From NCBI RefSeq assembly GCF_003367175.1, contig NZ_QRGA01000011.1, forward strand, positions 124,001-188,000: a stretch of DNA of 64,000 nt, in the 5' to 3' direction. Shown here piece after piece: positions 19,179 through 29,405 of this stretch (within the stretch, counting starts at the first letter, position 1; each line of letters opens with the position of its first letter). The notes beneath the pieces are model-generated. The model was not told the origin of the DNA, did not search any database, and saw only the letters and a list, made by a program, of their open reading frames with translations. The position numbers were made by a program, and so were the translations under genes. This stretch comes from Trinickia dinghuensis. Its GTDB lineage: Bacteria; Pseudomonadota; Gammaproteobacteria; Burkholderiales; Burkholderiaceae.

Positions 19179-20314
19179 CGCCGATCTCCCGATTGTGTCG
19201 ATGATTGAGTAGAAAACGAACCGCGGTACGTATCGTCCGCCCGCACGTCGTCCGCCCCGTCTTGCGGTGCATCGGACGCGCCGCGATGCAGCGGCACGCA
19301 GCGCACGACATCGCCGTGCACGACACCGAGCGCCGCGCGCACCGGCCCCGAGAGCGGCGCATCGGCACCGCGCTCGCTCGGCAGCTCGGCGAGCACGCAG
19401 CGGAAATCGCCGTCGCGGTGGCTCGAAACGAGGTAGGCCCGCGTATCGTCGGCCGCCTTGCCGCCCGCCTCGAGGACCGCGCGCGTTTCGTTGAAGGTCA
19501 CGCAGGCGCTGCGATCGACCTGCGCCGTCAGCACCGGGCCCGCGTCGAAGATATCGACGAAACGATCGGGCTCGAAGCCTTCCTCGAGGTGGATGTCGTA
19601 CGAGAGCAGCCCTTTCGCGTTCGGCTCGCCGATCACGCGCTGCGCCGCCTCCGGCAGCAGCGGCACGTACAGCGGATAAGTCGGCATGACTTCCGCGATG
19701 AACGTGCGGCTGCGCCCGCCCGAGGCGATTTCGATCTGCGCGAAATCGCGCCCGAAGAATTTCCGGCCCACGGCCTCCCAGAACGGCGAGGTGCCAGCTT
19801 CGTCCGTCACCCCGAGCAGCAGCGAAAACACCTCCGGCGTGAAGCGCCGGCGATTCGCCGCGATGTACATCATCCGTGCGCGCGAGAGCAGGTGTGCCAG
19901 CGCATCGCCCGCGCCGGTGGACGCGCGATCGATATAAAAGCCTGCCAGCCGGCTCTTGCCCGTCAGCTCGTGCGACATCGTCAGCGCGTGAATCTTGCGA
20001 TTGACGTGCAGCTCGCGCGACGCGTGGATCAGCGCATCGTTGCGGAACACGTAGAACGGCGCGGCGTAGCCGGCGGCGGCGACGATGCTGGCCGTGCCGA
20101 GCAGCTTGCCGGTCGCGCTGTCCTCGAGCACGAAGAGGTAGAACTCCTCGCTCGGGAAGTCGACATCGGCGCGAAACGAATCTTCCGACAGCGCGACGCG
20201 CGCTTCGAGCTCGTGCCGATCGTGCGGCAGCGAATGCAGCACGGGGCGCGCGGCATGCGCCATCTGAGCCAGCGCGTCGAGATCGGAAAGCCTTCCTGGG
20301 CGAACGAAGAGCAT
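19175..20314 (-). CDS. aruF: Arginine/ornithine N-succinyltransferase, alpha-type subunit
   Basis: This 379-residue AstA-family paralogue of the next gene is expected to form a hetero-oligomeric succinyltransferase with it. Family marks are MLFVRPGRLSDLDALAQMA, then SHELTGKSRLAGFYI, GTSPFWEAVGRKFF, FIAEVMPTYPLYVPLLPE and DIFDAGPVLTAQVD. The C-terminal tail of about 40 residues (Asp/Ser/Thr-rich, ending in a repeated STQSSTQS) is longer than in its partner and looks disordered. The start ATG 20314 lies 25 bases after the astC stop. Confidence 0.93.
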   Translation of the reverse strand: MLFVRPGRLSDLDALAQMAHAARPVLHSLPHDRHELEARVALSEDSFRADVDFPSEEFYLFVLEDSATGKLLGTASIVAAAGYAAPFYVFRNDALIHASRELHVNRKIHALTMSHELTGKSRLAGFYIDRASTGAGDALAHLLSRARMMYIAANRRRFTPEVFSLLLGVTDEAGTSPFWEAVGRKFFGRDFAQIEIASGGRSRTFIAEVMPTYPLYVPLLPEAAQRVIGEPNAKGLLSYDIHLEEGFEPDRFVDIFDAGPVLTAQVDRSACVTFNETRAVLEAGGKAADDTRAYLVSSHRDGDFRCVLAELPSERGADAPLSGPVRAALGVVHGDVVRCVPLHRGASDAPQDGADDVRADDTYRGSFSTQSSTQSGDRR

Positions 20315-20339
20315 TGTGGGTCTCGTGAAAGGTGGACGC

Positions 20340-21575
20340 TTAGCGAGCTTGCGCGTCGGCCGCCGCGCCGACGACCGCCTCGATCGCCTTCGTCAGCCGC
20401 GTGAAGCCCTCGTCCAGATCGGCTTCGGGGATCACCAGCGAAGGCGCGAAGCGCAGCACGTTCGGCCCGGCGATCAGCAGCATCGCGCCGTGCGCGGCCG
20501 CCGCGTTGACGAAATCCTTCGCGCGCCCTTCGTAGGCGGCCGTCAACTCGGCACCGATCAAGAGCCCCTTGCCCCGCACTTCCTTGAAGAGATTGAAGCG
20601 CTGGTTGAGTTCGGCGAGCTTGGCCCGGATCTGTTCTCCGCGTTGCTTCACGCCTTCGAGCAGCGCCGGATCGCTGACGAGTTCGACGACTTTGTCCGCG
20701 ATGGCCGCGCCGAGCGGATTGCCGCCGTACGTCGTGCCGTGCACGCCGACCTTGAAATGCGCGGCGATGTCCTTCGTCGTCAGCATGGCGCCGATCGGGA
20801 AGCCGTTGCCGAGCGACTTGGCCGTGGTCAGGATGTCGGGCGTCACGCCCGTATCCATGTAGGCGTAGAAGAAGCCGGTGCGGCCGACGCCCGTCTGGAC
20901 TTCGTCGAAAATCAACAAGGCGCCGTGGGCGTCGCAAGCCTCGCGCAACGCACGCAGGAACGCCGGATCGCCGGGGACGACACCGCCCTCACCCTGCATC
21001 GGCTCGACGATCACGGCGCACGTCTTCGGGCCGATCGCGGCGCGTGCCGCTTCGATGTCGTTATAGGGCAGATGCTCGATGCCGGCCGGCACCGGGCCGA
21101 AGCCTTCGGCGTACTTGGGCTGCCCGCCCACGCTGACCGTGAAGAACGTGCGGCCGTGGAACGATTGCTTGAACGAGACGATTTCAATTTTTTCGGGGCC
21201 GTGGCGCTCGATCGCCACCCGGCGCGCGAGCTTGAGCGCGGCTTCGTTCGCCTCGGCACCCGAATTGGCGAAGAAAGCGCGATCGGCGAACGTCAGCGAC
21301 TCGAGCCGCTTGGCCAGACGCAGGACGGGCTCGTTCGTGTACGCGTTGCTGATGTGCCACAGGGTCTCGCCTTGCTCGCGCAGCACACGCACGAGTTCCG
21401 GATGGCAGTGGCCCAAGCCCGTCACGGCGATGCCGCCCGTGAAATCGACGTAATCGCGGCCCTCCGTATCCCAGACGCGCGAGCCTTCGCCGCGAGCCGG
21501 CACGAAAGACGCGGGCGAAAATACCGGCACCATGACTTCATCGAAAGTTTGGCGGTTCACGGCGAAATCGTTCAT
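20340..21575 (-). CDS. astC: Succinylornithine/acetylornithine transaminase
   Basis: This is step three of the AST pathway, a PLP-dependent transamination of N-succinylornithine to the semialdehyde with 2-oxoglutarate. The 411-residue class III aminotransferase starts at ATG 21575 ([15 protein letters not shown]) with AAGGA upstream. Visible are [35 protein letters not shown] (PLP phosphate binding), [22 protein letters not shown] and the PLP lysine in [14 protein letters not shown]. Enzymes of this type also act as ArgD on acetylornithine; the ast context points to the catabolic role. It is the first catabolic gene after the regulator. Confidence 0.95.
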   Translation of the reverse strand: MNDFAVNRQTFDEVMVPVFSPASFVPARGEGSRVWDTEGRDYVDFTGGIAVTGLGHCHPELVRVLREQGETLWHISNAYTNEPVLRLAKRLESLTFADRAFFANSGAEANEAALKLARRVAIERHGPEKIEIVSFKQSFHGRTFFTVSVGGQPKYAEGFGPVPAGIEHLPYNDIEAARAAIGPKTCAVIVEPMQGEGGVVPGDPAFLRALREACDAHGALLIFDEVQTGVGRTGFFYAYMDTGVTPDILTTAKSLGNGFPIGAMLTTKDIAAHFKVGVHGTTYGGNPLGAAIADKVVELVSDPALLEGVKQRGEQIRAKLAELNQRFNLFKEVRGKGLLIGAELTAAYEGRAKDFVNAAAAHGAMLLIAGPNVLRFAPSLVIPEADLDEGFTRLTKAIEAVVGAAADAQAR

Positions 21576-21714
21576 GGCGGGTCCTTTTCGGGTGAGTGAG
21601 CGCCCTCGGACCCGTCGCTTGGCGTCCGGTCCTCTTGCGAGGGCAATATGCGTTAGTTTAGAAAACGTTTCGGTTCGGCGTCTTGCTTGGGGGCGACGCA
21701 ATTTATCGCGTTCG

Positions 21715-22764
21715 TCAGGATCGCTCGGGCGGCTCGATCAGCGCGCCCGCCCGCGGCTCGCCTGCATAAGCCACGCCAGCGCCATGCTGCTTGGCGATCC
21801 AGTTGCGGCGCTCCTCCCGCGGCGTCACGCCGAAGCGCTCCCGATACGCGTTGGAAAAATGGGCGGCCGACGAAAATCCGCACGCCAGGCTCACCTGCAC
21901 GATCGACTTGCTCGTGCGCTGCAATTGCATGCGCGCCTTGGCGAGCCGCAAGCCGAGGTAGTACTTCGACGGCATCGAGCCCAGATACTGCCGGAACAGC
22001 CGCTCGAGCTGCCGGCGCGACACCCCGACGAGGTTGGCGATGTCGTCGGTCATCAACGGGTCTTCGATGTTCGCTTCCATCAGCTGCAGCGCGTCGTTCA
22101 ATCGGGGATGCCGCTCGCCCGGAGCCGTCACGTAGGGAATGCGCTGACGCTCCTCGCCCGAACGCAGCACGCCCACGCCGAGCGCGTCCGCAATGCGCTC
22201 GGACAGCTCGGGACCGTGTTCGCGCGCGATCATCGCCAGCATGAAGTCGGCGCTGGCCATCCCCCCCGCGCACGTGGCGCGGTCGCGGTCGATCTCGAAG
22301 ATCTGCTGAGTGACGATCGAGCGCTCGAACTGCTCGGCGAACTGCTGATACGTCTCCCAGTTGACGCTGACGCGGTAGCCCGACAGCTGCCCCGCCATCG
22401 CGAGCCACCAGACGCCGTGATGAATGCCGGTCACGAGCGGCGTACGCTGTCCCACGCGCGCCAGCGAAGCCAGGAACAGCCGGTAGTCGGCGAACTGCTG
22501 AAAACGCTCGGCCACGACGATGAGCCAGTCGCAAGCGATGCCGTCGCCGAACGCCTCGTCGGCCGGCAGCGTCGCGCCGCCCGCGAGCGTCACGGCGCGC
22601 CCGTCCCAGGAAAGGATTTGCCAGCGGTAGAGGGCCCGCCCGTCGATGTCGTTGGCGAGCCGCAGCGCGTCGACGATCGGCGCGATGCCCGACATCGAAA
22701 CGGGCGGCAGCGCCACGATCGCCACTTGCGTCGTCTTGGCCGGACCGGCTTGCATGCGCGACAT
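21715..22764 (-). CDS. AraC-family regulator with DJ-1/PfpI-like N-terminal domain (Pseudomonas ArgR type)
   Basis: This 349-residue transcription factor is probably the arginine-responsive activator of the his/ast genes. The N-terminal half (about 12-190) is a glutamine-amidotransferase-like sensor domain ([40 protein letters not shown] and [14 protein letters not shown], where the ligand-binding elbow is expected). The C-terminal half has two HTH motifs ([23 protein letters not shown], then [25 protein letters not shown]). It sits between hisP and astC on the same strand, as argR does in the Pseudomonas aot-argR operon. That analogy is why I call it ArgR-like; the unrelated hexameric ArgR repressor is not meant. 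Confidence 0.88.
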   Translation of the reverse strand: MSRMQAGPAKTTQVAIVALPPVSMSGIAPIVDALRLANDIDGRALYRWQILSWDGRAVTLAGGATLPADEAFGDGIACDWLIVVAERFQQFADYRLFLASLARVGQRTPLVTGIHHGVWWLAMAGQLSGYRVSVNWETYQQFAEQFERSIVTQQIFEIDRDRATCAGGMASADFMLAMIAREHGPELSERIADALGVGVLRSGEERQRIPYVTAPGERHPRLNDALQLMEANIEDPLMTDDIANLVGVSRRQLERLFRQYLGSMPSKYYLGLRLAKARMQLQRTSKSIVQVSLACGFSSAAHFSNAYRERFGVTPREERRNWIAKQHGAGVAYAGEPRAGALIEPPERS

Positions 22765-22858
22765 CGATCAGCCCTCGCGCGAGACGCAGCGCTCGCGATG
22801 CACCAGGCACCAGCATGCGCCGTTTCGGTCTTGTGCGTTCGCCCAGCCTTGCATGCCG

Positions 22859-23656
22859 TTACTTCAAGCTGCCGGAGAGAAACTGCTTCAAGCGCTCGCT
22901 CTTGGGCTCGGACAGCACGACGGCCGGATCGCCCTCTTCCTCGGTGCGGCCCTGGTGCAGGAACATCACATGATTCGAGACGTTGCGCGCGAAGCCCATC
23001 TCGTGCGTGACGACGATCATGGTGCGGCCTTCCTCGGCCAGCTTCTGCATGACTTTCAGCACTTCGCCGACGAGTTCGGGATCGAGCGCCGAAGTGGGCT
23101 CGTCGAACAGCATCACGTCGGGGTTCATGGCGAGCGCGCGCGCAATCGCGACACGCTGCTGCTGCCCGCCCGACAGATGGGACGGGTACTGCTGCTCCAG
23201 CCGCGGCGCGAGGCCGACCTTCTCCAGATACATGCGGGCACGTTCCTCCGCTTCGCGCTTGGACAGCCCGAGCACGTGCACCGGCGCCTCGATGACGTTC
23301 TCGAGCACGTTCATGTGCGCCCAGAGATTGAAGTGCTGAAACACCATCGACAGCTTCGTGCGGATCCGCTGCAACTGCTTGTGATCGGCCACTTCGAGGT
23401 TGCCGGCGCGATCGGCTTTCGTGCGCACCGTTTCGCCGTCGACGACGATGCTGCCCGCGTTCGGCCGCTCGAGAAAGTTGATGCAGCGCAGGAACGTGCT
23501 CTTGCCCGAGCCGCTCGCGCCGATGATGCTGATGACGTCGCCGGCCTTCGCGGTCAGCGTGACGCCCTTGAGCACCTCGTTGTCGCCGTAGCGCTTGTGG
23601 ATGTCGAGCGCCGCGAGCTTGGCGGCGGCGGAATGAGAAGTCGCTTGGAGCACCAT
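22859..23656 (-). CDS. hisP: ABC importer ATPase for basic amino acids
   Basis: This 265-residue ATPase powers uptake of histidine/arginine/ornithine-type amino acids. ATG 23656 has GGGAG upstream. It shows Walker [10 protein letters not shown], the Q-loop in [12 protein letters not shown], signature [15 protein letters not shown], Walker [14 protein letters not shown] and switch histidine VVTHEM, all intact. The [11 protein letters not shown] sequence and the [20 protein letters not shown] stretch are close to HisP of enterobacteria. It follows hisM by 86 bases. Confidence 0.93.
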   Translation of the reverse strand: MVLQATSHSAAAKLAALDIHKRYGDNEVLKGVTLTAKAGDVISIIGASGSGKSTFLRCINFLERPNAGSIVVDGETVRTKADRAGNLEVADHKQLQRIRTKLSMVFQHFNLWAHMNVLENVIEAPVHVLGLSKREAEERARMYLEKVGLAPRLEQQYPSHLSGGQQQRVAIARALAMNPDVMLFDEPTSALDPELVGEVLKVMQKLAEEGRTMIVVTHEMGFARNVSNHVMFLHQGRTEEEGDPAVVLSEPKSERLKQFLSGSLK

Positions 23657-23742
23657 GCTCTCCCGTATGAATCGAAGGCGTTTGAATCGATGCCGGCTTT
23701 GAAGCCGCTGCGATGCGGCCTGAATACCGCTTAAATGCCGCA

Positions 23743-24456
23743 TTAATGCCGGCCGACGGCCAAATAGGCCAGCCAGTGCCGCTCGGCCCGCCGGAACGCC
23801 GCGACGAGTGCGAACGATACCGCAAGATAGATGAGTGCGGCGACGCCGAAGGCCTGGAACGACATATAGGTGGCCGAATTGGCGTCGCGCGCGACCTTCA
23901 GCACGTCGGGCACCGTCGCCGTGAACGCCACCGTCGTGGCGTGCAGCATCAGAATGACCTCGTTACTGTACAACGGCAGCGCGCGGCGCAGCGCGGAGGG
24001 CAGGATGACGCGGCGATACATCGTCCACTTGCCCATCCCGTAGGCGCGCGCGGCCTCCACCTCGCCGTGCGTGATCGAACGAATCGCGCCGGCGAAAATC
24101 TCGGTCGTGTAGGCCCCGGTATTGAGCCCGAACGCGAGGATCGCGCAATGCAGGCCACTGCGGAAAAACTCGTTCAGCACGGCATGCGCGCGGACGAATT
24201 CGAGGCTGTACACGCCGCTATAGATCAGCAGCAGCTGCACGTACAGCGGCGTGCCGCGAAAGACGTACGTGTAGCAGCGCACGGGCGTCGACAGCCAGCG
24301 GTTCTTCGACACGCGAGCCACGGCGAGCGGCACGGCCATGCAAAAGCCGATGACGAGCGAGGCGACGAGCAGCCACAAGGTCACGACCAAGCCCGACAGG
24401 CCCTGTCCGTCGTAGTAGAGGAACGCGCGGCCGTATTGCGAAAGGATTTCGATCAT
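23743..24456 (-). CDS. hisM: ABC importer permease for basic amino acids, HisM-like
   Basis: This 237-residue inner-membrane permease starts at ATG 24456. It has about five hydrophobic segments. The EAA loop, which contacts the ATPase, is seen in [39 protein letters not shown]. The [16 protein letters not shown] sequence is characteristic of polar-amino-acid permeases of the HisM/ArtM class. It pairs with hisQ, from which it is separated by 13 bases. Confidence 0.92.
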   Translation of the reverse strand: MIEILSQYGRAFLYYDGQGLSGLVVTLWLLVASLVIGFCMAVPLAVARVSKNRWLSTPVRCYTYVFRGTPLYVQLLLIYSGVYSLEFVRAHAVLNEFFRSGLHCAILAFGLNTGAYTTEIFAGAIRSITHGEVEAARAYGMGKWTMYRRVILPSALRRALPLYSNEVILMLHATTVAFTATVPDVLKVARDANSATYMSFQAFGVAALIYLAVSFALVAAFRRAERHWLAYLAVGRH

Positions 24457-24469
24457 GGCTGGGCTCCCG

Positions 24470-25171
24470 TCAAAGTTCGGCGTGGCGCACGCCGATGGAA
24501 TAGCGCTTGTCGAGCCACAGCAGCACGACGTTAGAGACCGTCGTGATCGCGAGATAGATCAGCGCCGCGACGAGAATGAAGAAAAACATGTTGAACGTGC
24601 TCTTGCCTGCGTCTTGCGCCGCCTTGACCACATCGGCCAGACCGATGATCGACACGAGCGCCGTCGCCTTCACGAGCACCTGCCAGTTGTTGCCGATGCC
24701 GGGCAGCGCGAAGCGCATCATCTGCGGAAACAGGATGCGGACGAACACGCTCATGCCGCTCATGCCGTAGGCGCTGCCCGCCTCCAATTGGCCGCGCGGC
24801 ACGGAGAGAAACGCGCCGCGAAACGTCTCGGTGAAATACGCCCCGTAGATGAATCCGAGCGTGACCACGCCCGCGGCGAACGGATCGATGTCGATCTGAT
24901 CCATGCCGAGCGCATCGGTCATCTGATTGACGGCGATCTGGATGCTGTAGAACAGCAGCAGCATCAGCACGAGATCGGGCACGGAGCGGATCAACGTCGT
25001 ATAGAGCGTGGCCGCGCCGGAGACGACGCGATTGCGCGAGAGCTTCGCCACAGCGCCGATCAGTCCGAGCAGCACCGACACGGCAAGCGAGAGCACCGAC
25101 AGCTCGATCGTCTTGATCGTGCCGGCGAGAAGGATCGGGCCGAAGCCGTAGAGGAACACGGGCGTCTCCAT
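24470..25171 (-). CDS. hisQ: ABC importer permease for basic amino acids, HisQ-like
   Basis: This is a 233-residue permease. I chose ATG 25171 (METPVFLYGFGPILLAGT), where family similarity begins; the frame extends upstream without family similarity. Marks are the SVPDLVLMLLLFYS segment and the EAA loop VPRGQLEAGSAYGMSGMSVFVRILFPQMMRFALPGIGNNW. No clear ribosome binding site lies near the ATG. Instead, two strong hairpins occupy the leader and the nearest purine-rich AAGG is buried in one of them (25186-25243), so translation may be controlled. It is the first gene of the his-ast series. Confidence 0.9.
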   Translation of the reverse strand: METPVFLYGFGPILLAGTIKTIELSVLSLAVSVLLGLIGAVAKLSRNRVVSGAATLYTTLIRSVPDLVLMLLLFYSIQIAVNQMTDALGMDQIDIDPFAAGVVTLGFIYGAYFTETFRGAFLSVPRGQLEAGSAYGMSGMSVFVRILFPQMMRFALPGIGNNWQVLVKATALVSIIGLADVVKAAQDAGKSTFNMFFFILVAALIYLAITTVSNVVLLWLDKRYSIGVRHAEL

Positions 25172-25913
25172 CTTGATTGGTGATTGCCTTGCGTCGCGGC
25201 CAAGAACCGCGACGCAAGGCGAACGCGCGGGCAAAGCCCGCGCCGCACGGCCCGCCGGCTGCCGCGTCTCGTCGCGCGGCTTCTTCCGGTTTTTCGCCTG
25301 GCGCGGATAGTCGCAAGCGAAATTGTTTTGTTCAAACGCTGGGAAGGTGATTATTGCGGCGCAACATCGCGCCTGCTCGACCGAGAAAACGCGCTGACGC
25401 GCCGCTGGACGAAATCGGGGGCGCCAAGGTGGCGCGGGCGCGGGGGAGCGATTGCGCAAGTTTCGCGTCGCTTTTTCGATATTCGGGAGTGCGGCGGTGC
25501 GTATATTCTGAGGCAGCCCCGGCGTGTCGTCAGGGCGAGCAAAAAGAGGCGCCCAAAAAACAGAACCGGCCGTCACGCGCAGTGAACGGCCGGCAATCAT
25601 CATGGCGCGCGACGCAAAAATCGTCGGCAAAAGTGCCGGAACACCGGCAGAACGACGTCGTCCCTTGCGCTGCGTCTTTGGCTTGCGTCCGACCGCCAGT
25701 GCAATGCACTTGGCGCTCTTTCGCCCCCCGTAGCCGGCGCTGCGCTGCGTCGTCTGGCCTTCAATCGGTGTCGATGTAATTCGATATGACGTGTCCGGTT
25801 GTCAGTAATGTAGGACGAGATGCGCATCGAACGCAAAGCGTGTTTACGTGCATAGGGAAGGCCAGAGGGCCGAGCGTGTGGCAAACGTATGCAGCCGAAC
25901 CGACGCGCGCTTT
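25172..25913. other. 742-bp region between hisQ and hpnL, presumed promoter region of the his-ast series
   Basis: Apart from the leader hairpins I see no convincing gene. Frames here are Arg/Ala/Pro-rich shadows without ribosome binding sites. A more A/T-rich stretch at about 25300-25350 is the likeliest place for the minus-strand promoter; TTGAAC at about 25330-25340 (minus strand) is a weak -35 candidate. It also contains the downstream end of the hpn operon, where I found no convincing terminator. Confidence 0.45.
25186..25243 (-). promoter_or_regulatory. Double hairpin in the hisQ leader
   Basis: GCCTTGCGTCGCGG at 25186-25199 and its exact complement at 25207-25220 form a 14-bp perfect stem with a 7-base loop, ending 14 bases before the hisQ ATG. 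Directly upstream in the transcript, GCGCGGGC and its complement (25225-25232 / 25236-25243) form an 8-bp stem with a 3-base loop. No T-run follows. The only Shine-Dalgarno-like AAGG is inside the first stem. A translational or attenuation control is inferred. Confidence 0.6.
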
Positions 25914-26984
25914 TCAGCGGACGAGATCGGTGTCGCGCGCCTTGCCGCGGACATCCGTGCGCCGAGCCTCGACACATGGGGCGGCCGCCTTCCGTGTGGA
26001 GGATGCCGCCTGCGCCGGAGCATGCCGGCGCGCACGCGCGATTTCGGCGAGCTGCCATGACGCCAGCGCGATACAGCCAAAGATGACTTCGCGCATCCGT
26101 TTCACGAGCGCGAGCGAAAGCCCCACCTCGCGCTCGATGCCGAACATCTGTGCGAGTAGGACGACTGCCACTTCCTGCACGCCGAGGCCCCCCGGCACCA
26201 TGAACGCCGCGTGCCGCACCGCCTGAGTCAGCGCTTCGATGGCGATCGCGCCGCCGGCCGATACGGGATGGCCGAGCAGCGCCAGCGCCCAATACGTCTC
26301 GAGCGCCCCGACGAGATAGCCGGCCAGCTGCCAGACGAATGTACTGACGAGGATGCCGATACGCGTCATCAGTGCATTGATTTCGGCATCGAGCCGGGCG
26401 CCGTCGATGCCCTGCAAGAGCCGATGCCCATCACCGAGCGCACGCGCGGCGAACCGCTCGATCGCATGAAACACGCCGCCGCGGCGCAGCAGCAGGGCCG
26501 TCACCACGGGCACCGGCAGCGACAGCACGAGCGCAAGCCCGATCGTCTTCGCATGGCCGCCGCCCGTCGCCGCGAGAATCAGGACGACGCCGAGCGCGGA
26601 AAACGCATACTGCACGCCGATCGTGATCAGCACCTCCACGATCACCGACGCGCTGACGACACTCGCATCGCGCACGCGCCAACGCGCCAGCCGAATGCCG
26701 ACGATCTCCCCTCCCACCGTGAGCACGGGCAGAAGCCGGCCCACCGCCTCGCGCACCGTGGCGATCCACCAGAGAAAAGCGAGCGACGCACGGCCGCGCA
26801 GCAGGATGCGCCAACCGTAGGCGTCGAACAGCAGCGGCAGCGCATGAAACGGCACAAGCCAGAGCAGCGCGAAGCCGGCCTGGCCGATCACATGAGCGAC
26901 GTCAGCCGCCCCGTCGCGCACGACGAGCCCGATGAACAGCGCGATGCCGACGGGCCAGCCGGCCCACTTGAGCCATTTCCTCAT
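25914..26984 (-). CDS. hpnL: Hopanoid-associated membrane protein HpnL
   Basis: This 356-residue integral membrane protein belongs to the lysylphosphatidylglycerol synthase TM/UPF0104 superfamily. ATG 26984 has a strong GAGGAGG upstream. About seven or eight hydrophobic segments are visible (WPVGIALFIGLVV, FALLWLVPFHALPLLF, VEVLITIGVQYAFSALGVVLIL and others), plus the family-typical VPGGLGVQEVAVVLLA near residue 275. The HpnL name rests on its place as last gene after hpnI-J-K; its ATG overlaps the hpnK stop by four bases (ATGA). Its role in hopanoid metabolism or transport is unproven. The C-terminal 40 residues are charged and probably cytoplasmic. Confidence 0.85.
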   Translation of the reverse strand: MRKWLKWAGWPVGIALFIGLVVRDGAADVAHVIGQAGFALLWLVPFHALPLLFDAYGWRILLRGRASLAFLWWIATVREAVGRLLPVLTVGGEIVGIRLARWRVRDASVVSASVIVEVLITIGVQYAFSALGVVLILAATGGGHAKTIGLALVLSLPVPVVTALLLRRGGVFHAIERFAARALGDGHRLLQGIDGARLDAEINALMTRIGILVSTFVWQLAGYLVGALETYWALALLGHPVSAGGAIAIEALTQAVRHAAFMVPGGLGVQEVAVVLLAQMFGIEREVGLSLALVKRMREVIFGCIALASWQLAEIARARRHAPAQAASSTRKAAAPCVEARRTDVRGKARDTDLVR

Positions 26985-27883
26985 AGCGGCGCCCCTCCTC
27001 GCGTGGCGTCGCGATGACGTGCCGCATCGCCCGCGCCTTGCGAGGCGTCGAGGGTACCGCCGAACACATCGGCGAATCCGCCGCAAGCGAGCCCCGCCTT
27101 GGAGATGGCCTCGGCCACGCGCGGCGAAGTCAGCGCTTCGAGTTCGTCCACATGACGATAGGCGTGCATCGAGTCCGTGATCGGCCCCTCGCCCGCTTCC
27201 GCCGGATGGCTGTAAATTTCACCGACGCCGTACGCCGGCATCCGTGCCAGCGCATCGAGCATCGCGGCCTCGTCCATGCCGCCCGTATGTTCGATGCCCA
27301 CGACGTAGTCGTTATAAGCAATACCGGCGCGCGAAAGCCGAGCGCGCATCAGACCGATCCAAGGCGTGAGCCACCACGGCGCATTCGCCTCGAACGGCAG
27401 CCGCACGGCACGCAGGCCGAATTCGCGCCCGATGGAAAGCACGAGCGAGAGAACCGTCGGATGGAGATGGAAGTGCTTGTGAGCGTTGACGTGATCGAGC
27501 GACAGGCCCGTTCGCGCAAATGCCTCGAATTGGGCGCGGATCTCGCGCGCAAGCGCACGGCGCACGGCCGGCAGGAAGAAGAAACGAAAACCGTCGCGGA
27601 CCATCGCGTCGCCGAAACGCCCGTCCGCCCCGACGAGCGCGCGAATCTGCGCGGCCGGAAGCGTGGCGGGCCCATCGGCGAGCACGAGGTGCAGGCCCAC
27701 CCGCAGGCTCGGCAATGCCCGCGCACGCGCCACGGCATCTTGGGCCGCGGGCGCGCCCACCATGAGGCTCGCGGCCTTCAGTACGCCCTCACGATGTGCA
27801 CGCTCGATACCGGCGTTCACGCGCGGATGCAGCCCGAAATCGTCCGCGGTGACGATGAGGGCGCGGCGGCCCGAGCGTGTCAC
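26981..27883 (-). CDS. hpnK: Hopanoid N-acetylglucosamine deacetylase HpnK (YdjC-like)
   Basis: This 300-residue YdjC/ChbG-family carbohydrate deacetylase starts at a GTG (27883), four bases after the hpnJ stop. Metal-binding motifs are LIVTADDFGLHPRVN (Asp-Asp), LRVGLHLVL (His) and LDHVNAHKHFHLHP (His residues). In Burkholderia cenocepacia HpnK is known to deacetylate N-acetylglucosaminyl-bacteriohopanetetrol to the glucosaminyl form, the substrate for cyclitol ether formation. The C-terminus (DASQGAGDAARHRDATRGG) is low complexity. The overlap with hpnL supports one operon. Confidence 0.9.
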   Translation of the reverse strand: MTRSGRRALIVTADDFGLHPRVNAGIERAHREGVLKAASLMVGAPAAQDAVARARALPSLRVGLHLVLADGPATLPAAQIRALVGADGRFGDAMVRDGFRFFFLPAVRRALAREIRAQFEAFARTGLSLDHVNAHKHFHLHPTVLSLVLSIGREFGLRAVRLPFEANAPWWLTPWIGLMRARLSRAGIAYNDYVVGIEHTGGMDEAAMLDALARMPAYGVGEIYSHPAEAGEGPITDSMHAYRHVDELEALTSPRVAEAISKAGLACGGFADVFGGTLDASQGAGDAARHRDATRGGAPL

Positions 27884-27887
27884 CGTC

Positions 27888-29309
27888 TTACGCCTCGTGC
27901 GCGCGCAGGAAGCGGAAGAACTCGACGCCTTCGCGCAGACGACGCTTCATCATGTCCCAGCTCGTCAGCATCTCGCGCACGATTTCCCAGATCTTCGAGG
28001 GGCGGAAGTAGAACTGGCGGTAGAACTGCTCGAGATGGTGATAGATCTCGTCGCGCGACAGATGCGGATAGCCGATCGCCGCAAGCTGCACACCTTCCTT
28101 GCTCACGAGGTTGATCGTCTTGTTCTCTTCCATCCAGCCGTTTTCGACGGCCTGCTTGTAGAGCGTCGTGCCCGGATAGGGCGCGGCCAGCGAGACCTGG
28201 ATCGTGTGCGGATTGATTTCCTTCGCGTACTCGATGGTCTTCTTGATCGTTTCCGGCGTCTCGCCCGGCAGGCCGAGAATGAAGGTGCCGTGGATCTTGA
28301 TGCCGAGCTTCTTGCAGTCCGCGCTGAAGCGCCGCGCGAAATCGGTGCGCACACCCTTCTTGATGTTCACGAGGATCTGGTCGTCGCCGGATTCGAAGCC
28401 GACGAGCAGAAGACGCAGGCCGTTCTCCTTCAGGACCTTGAGCGTCTTGTACGGCACGTTCGCCTTCGCGTTGCACGACCACGTCATGCCGAGCTTGCCG
28501 AGGCCGATCGCGATCGCTTCGGCGCGCGGCAGGTCGTCGGTGAAGGTGTCGTCGTCGAACATCAGTTCCTTGACTTCGGGCATGTTGTCGCGGATCCACT
28601 TCGCTTCCTCGAGCACGTTCTCGACCGAGCGCGTGCGATAGCGGTGGCCGCTGACCGTCTGCGGCCACAAGCAGAACGTGCAGCGCGACTTGCAGCCGCG
28701 GCCCGTATAGATCGAGACGTACGGAAAGTTCAGGTAGCCGATGAAGTAGTTGTCGATCTTCAGATCGCGCTTGTAGATGGGCGCGACGAACGGCAGCTCG
28801 TCCATGTTCTCGAGGATCGGACGCGCTTCGTTGTGCTCGATCGAGCCGTCCTTCGCGCGCCAGGAGAGGCCCTTGATCTCGGCAAACGGCTTGCCTTCGG
28901 CCAGTTCCTTGCAGGTGAAATCGAATTCCTCGCGGCAGACGAAATCGATCGCCTCGGACGCCGTGAGCGAGTTGTGCGGATCGACCATCACCTTCGCGCC
29001 TACCATGCCGACCAGCAGCGACGGCTTGCGCTTCTTCAGATCCTCGGCGAACAGCGCGTCGGTCGGAAACGACGGCGTGCTCGTATGAATGATGATGAGA
29101 TCGTAGGCGTCGGCGATCTTCAGCGTTTGCTCGACGGACAGGCCATCCGCCGGCGCATCGAGCACGCGGCTGCCGGGCACGAGGGCCGCGGGCTGCGCGA
29201 GCCACGTCGGATACCAGAACGAGCGGATTTCGCGCTTGGCCTGGTAGCGCGAACCGGCGCCGCCATCGAAACCGTCATAGGACGGGGCCTGCAAGAACAG
29301 CGTTTTCAT
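27888..29309 (-). CDS. hpnJ: Hopanoid radical SAM protein HpnJ
   Basis: This 473-residue B12-binding-domain radical SAM enzyme starts at ATG 29309. The N-terminal 150 residues are a cobalamin-binding-like Rossmann domain (LIIIHTSTPSFPTDALFAEDL). The 4Fe-4S cluster motif is YTGRGCKSRCTFCLWP (CxxxCxxC), followed by SAM-barrel sequence LMFDDDTFTDD, LLVGFESGDDQIL and GTFILGLPGET. Work in B. cenocepacia assigns HpnJ to conversion of glucosaminyl-bacteriohopanetetrol into the cyclitol ether by ring contraction. It is transcribed with hpnI (96 bases upstream) and hpnK (4 bases downstream). Confidence 0.93.
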   Translation of the reverse strand: MKTLFLQAPSYDGFDGGAGSRYQAKREIRSFWYPTWLAQPAALVPGSRVLDAPADGLSVEQTLKIADAYDLIIIHTSTPSFPTDALFAEDLKKRKPSLLVGMVGAKVMVDPHNSLTASEAIDFVCREEFDFTCKELAEGKPFAEIKGLSWRAKDGSIEHNEARPILENMDELPFVAPIYKRDLKIDNYFIGYLNFPYVSIYTGRGCKSRCTFCLWPQTVSGHRYRTRSVENVLEEAKWIRDNMPEVKELMFDDDTFTDDLPRAEAIAIGLGKLGMTWSCNAKANVPYKTLKVLKENGLRLLLVGFESGDDQILVNIKKGVRTDFARRFSADCKKLGIKIHGTFILGLPGETPETIKKTIEYAKEINPHTIQVSLAAPYPGTTLYKQAVENGWMEENKTINLVSKEGVQLAAIGYPHLSRDEIYHHLEQFYRQFYFRPSKIWEIVREMLTSWDMMKRRLREGVEFFRFLRAHEA

Positions 29310-29405
29310 GGATGATGCTCCGGCTAACCTTAAGGTGATGCAATATTAGGGCGACGACGGCCGCGCCACGCGCACCGCCGACGAAATACGAATACGATGC
29401 TACGC

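Noticed and set aside
25354..25779. 141-codon plus-strand frame in the hisQ-hpnL gap
   Set aside because: Arg/Ala/Pro-rich, no ribosome binding site, no family, and it crosses likely promoter sequence.
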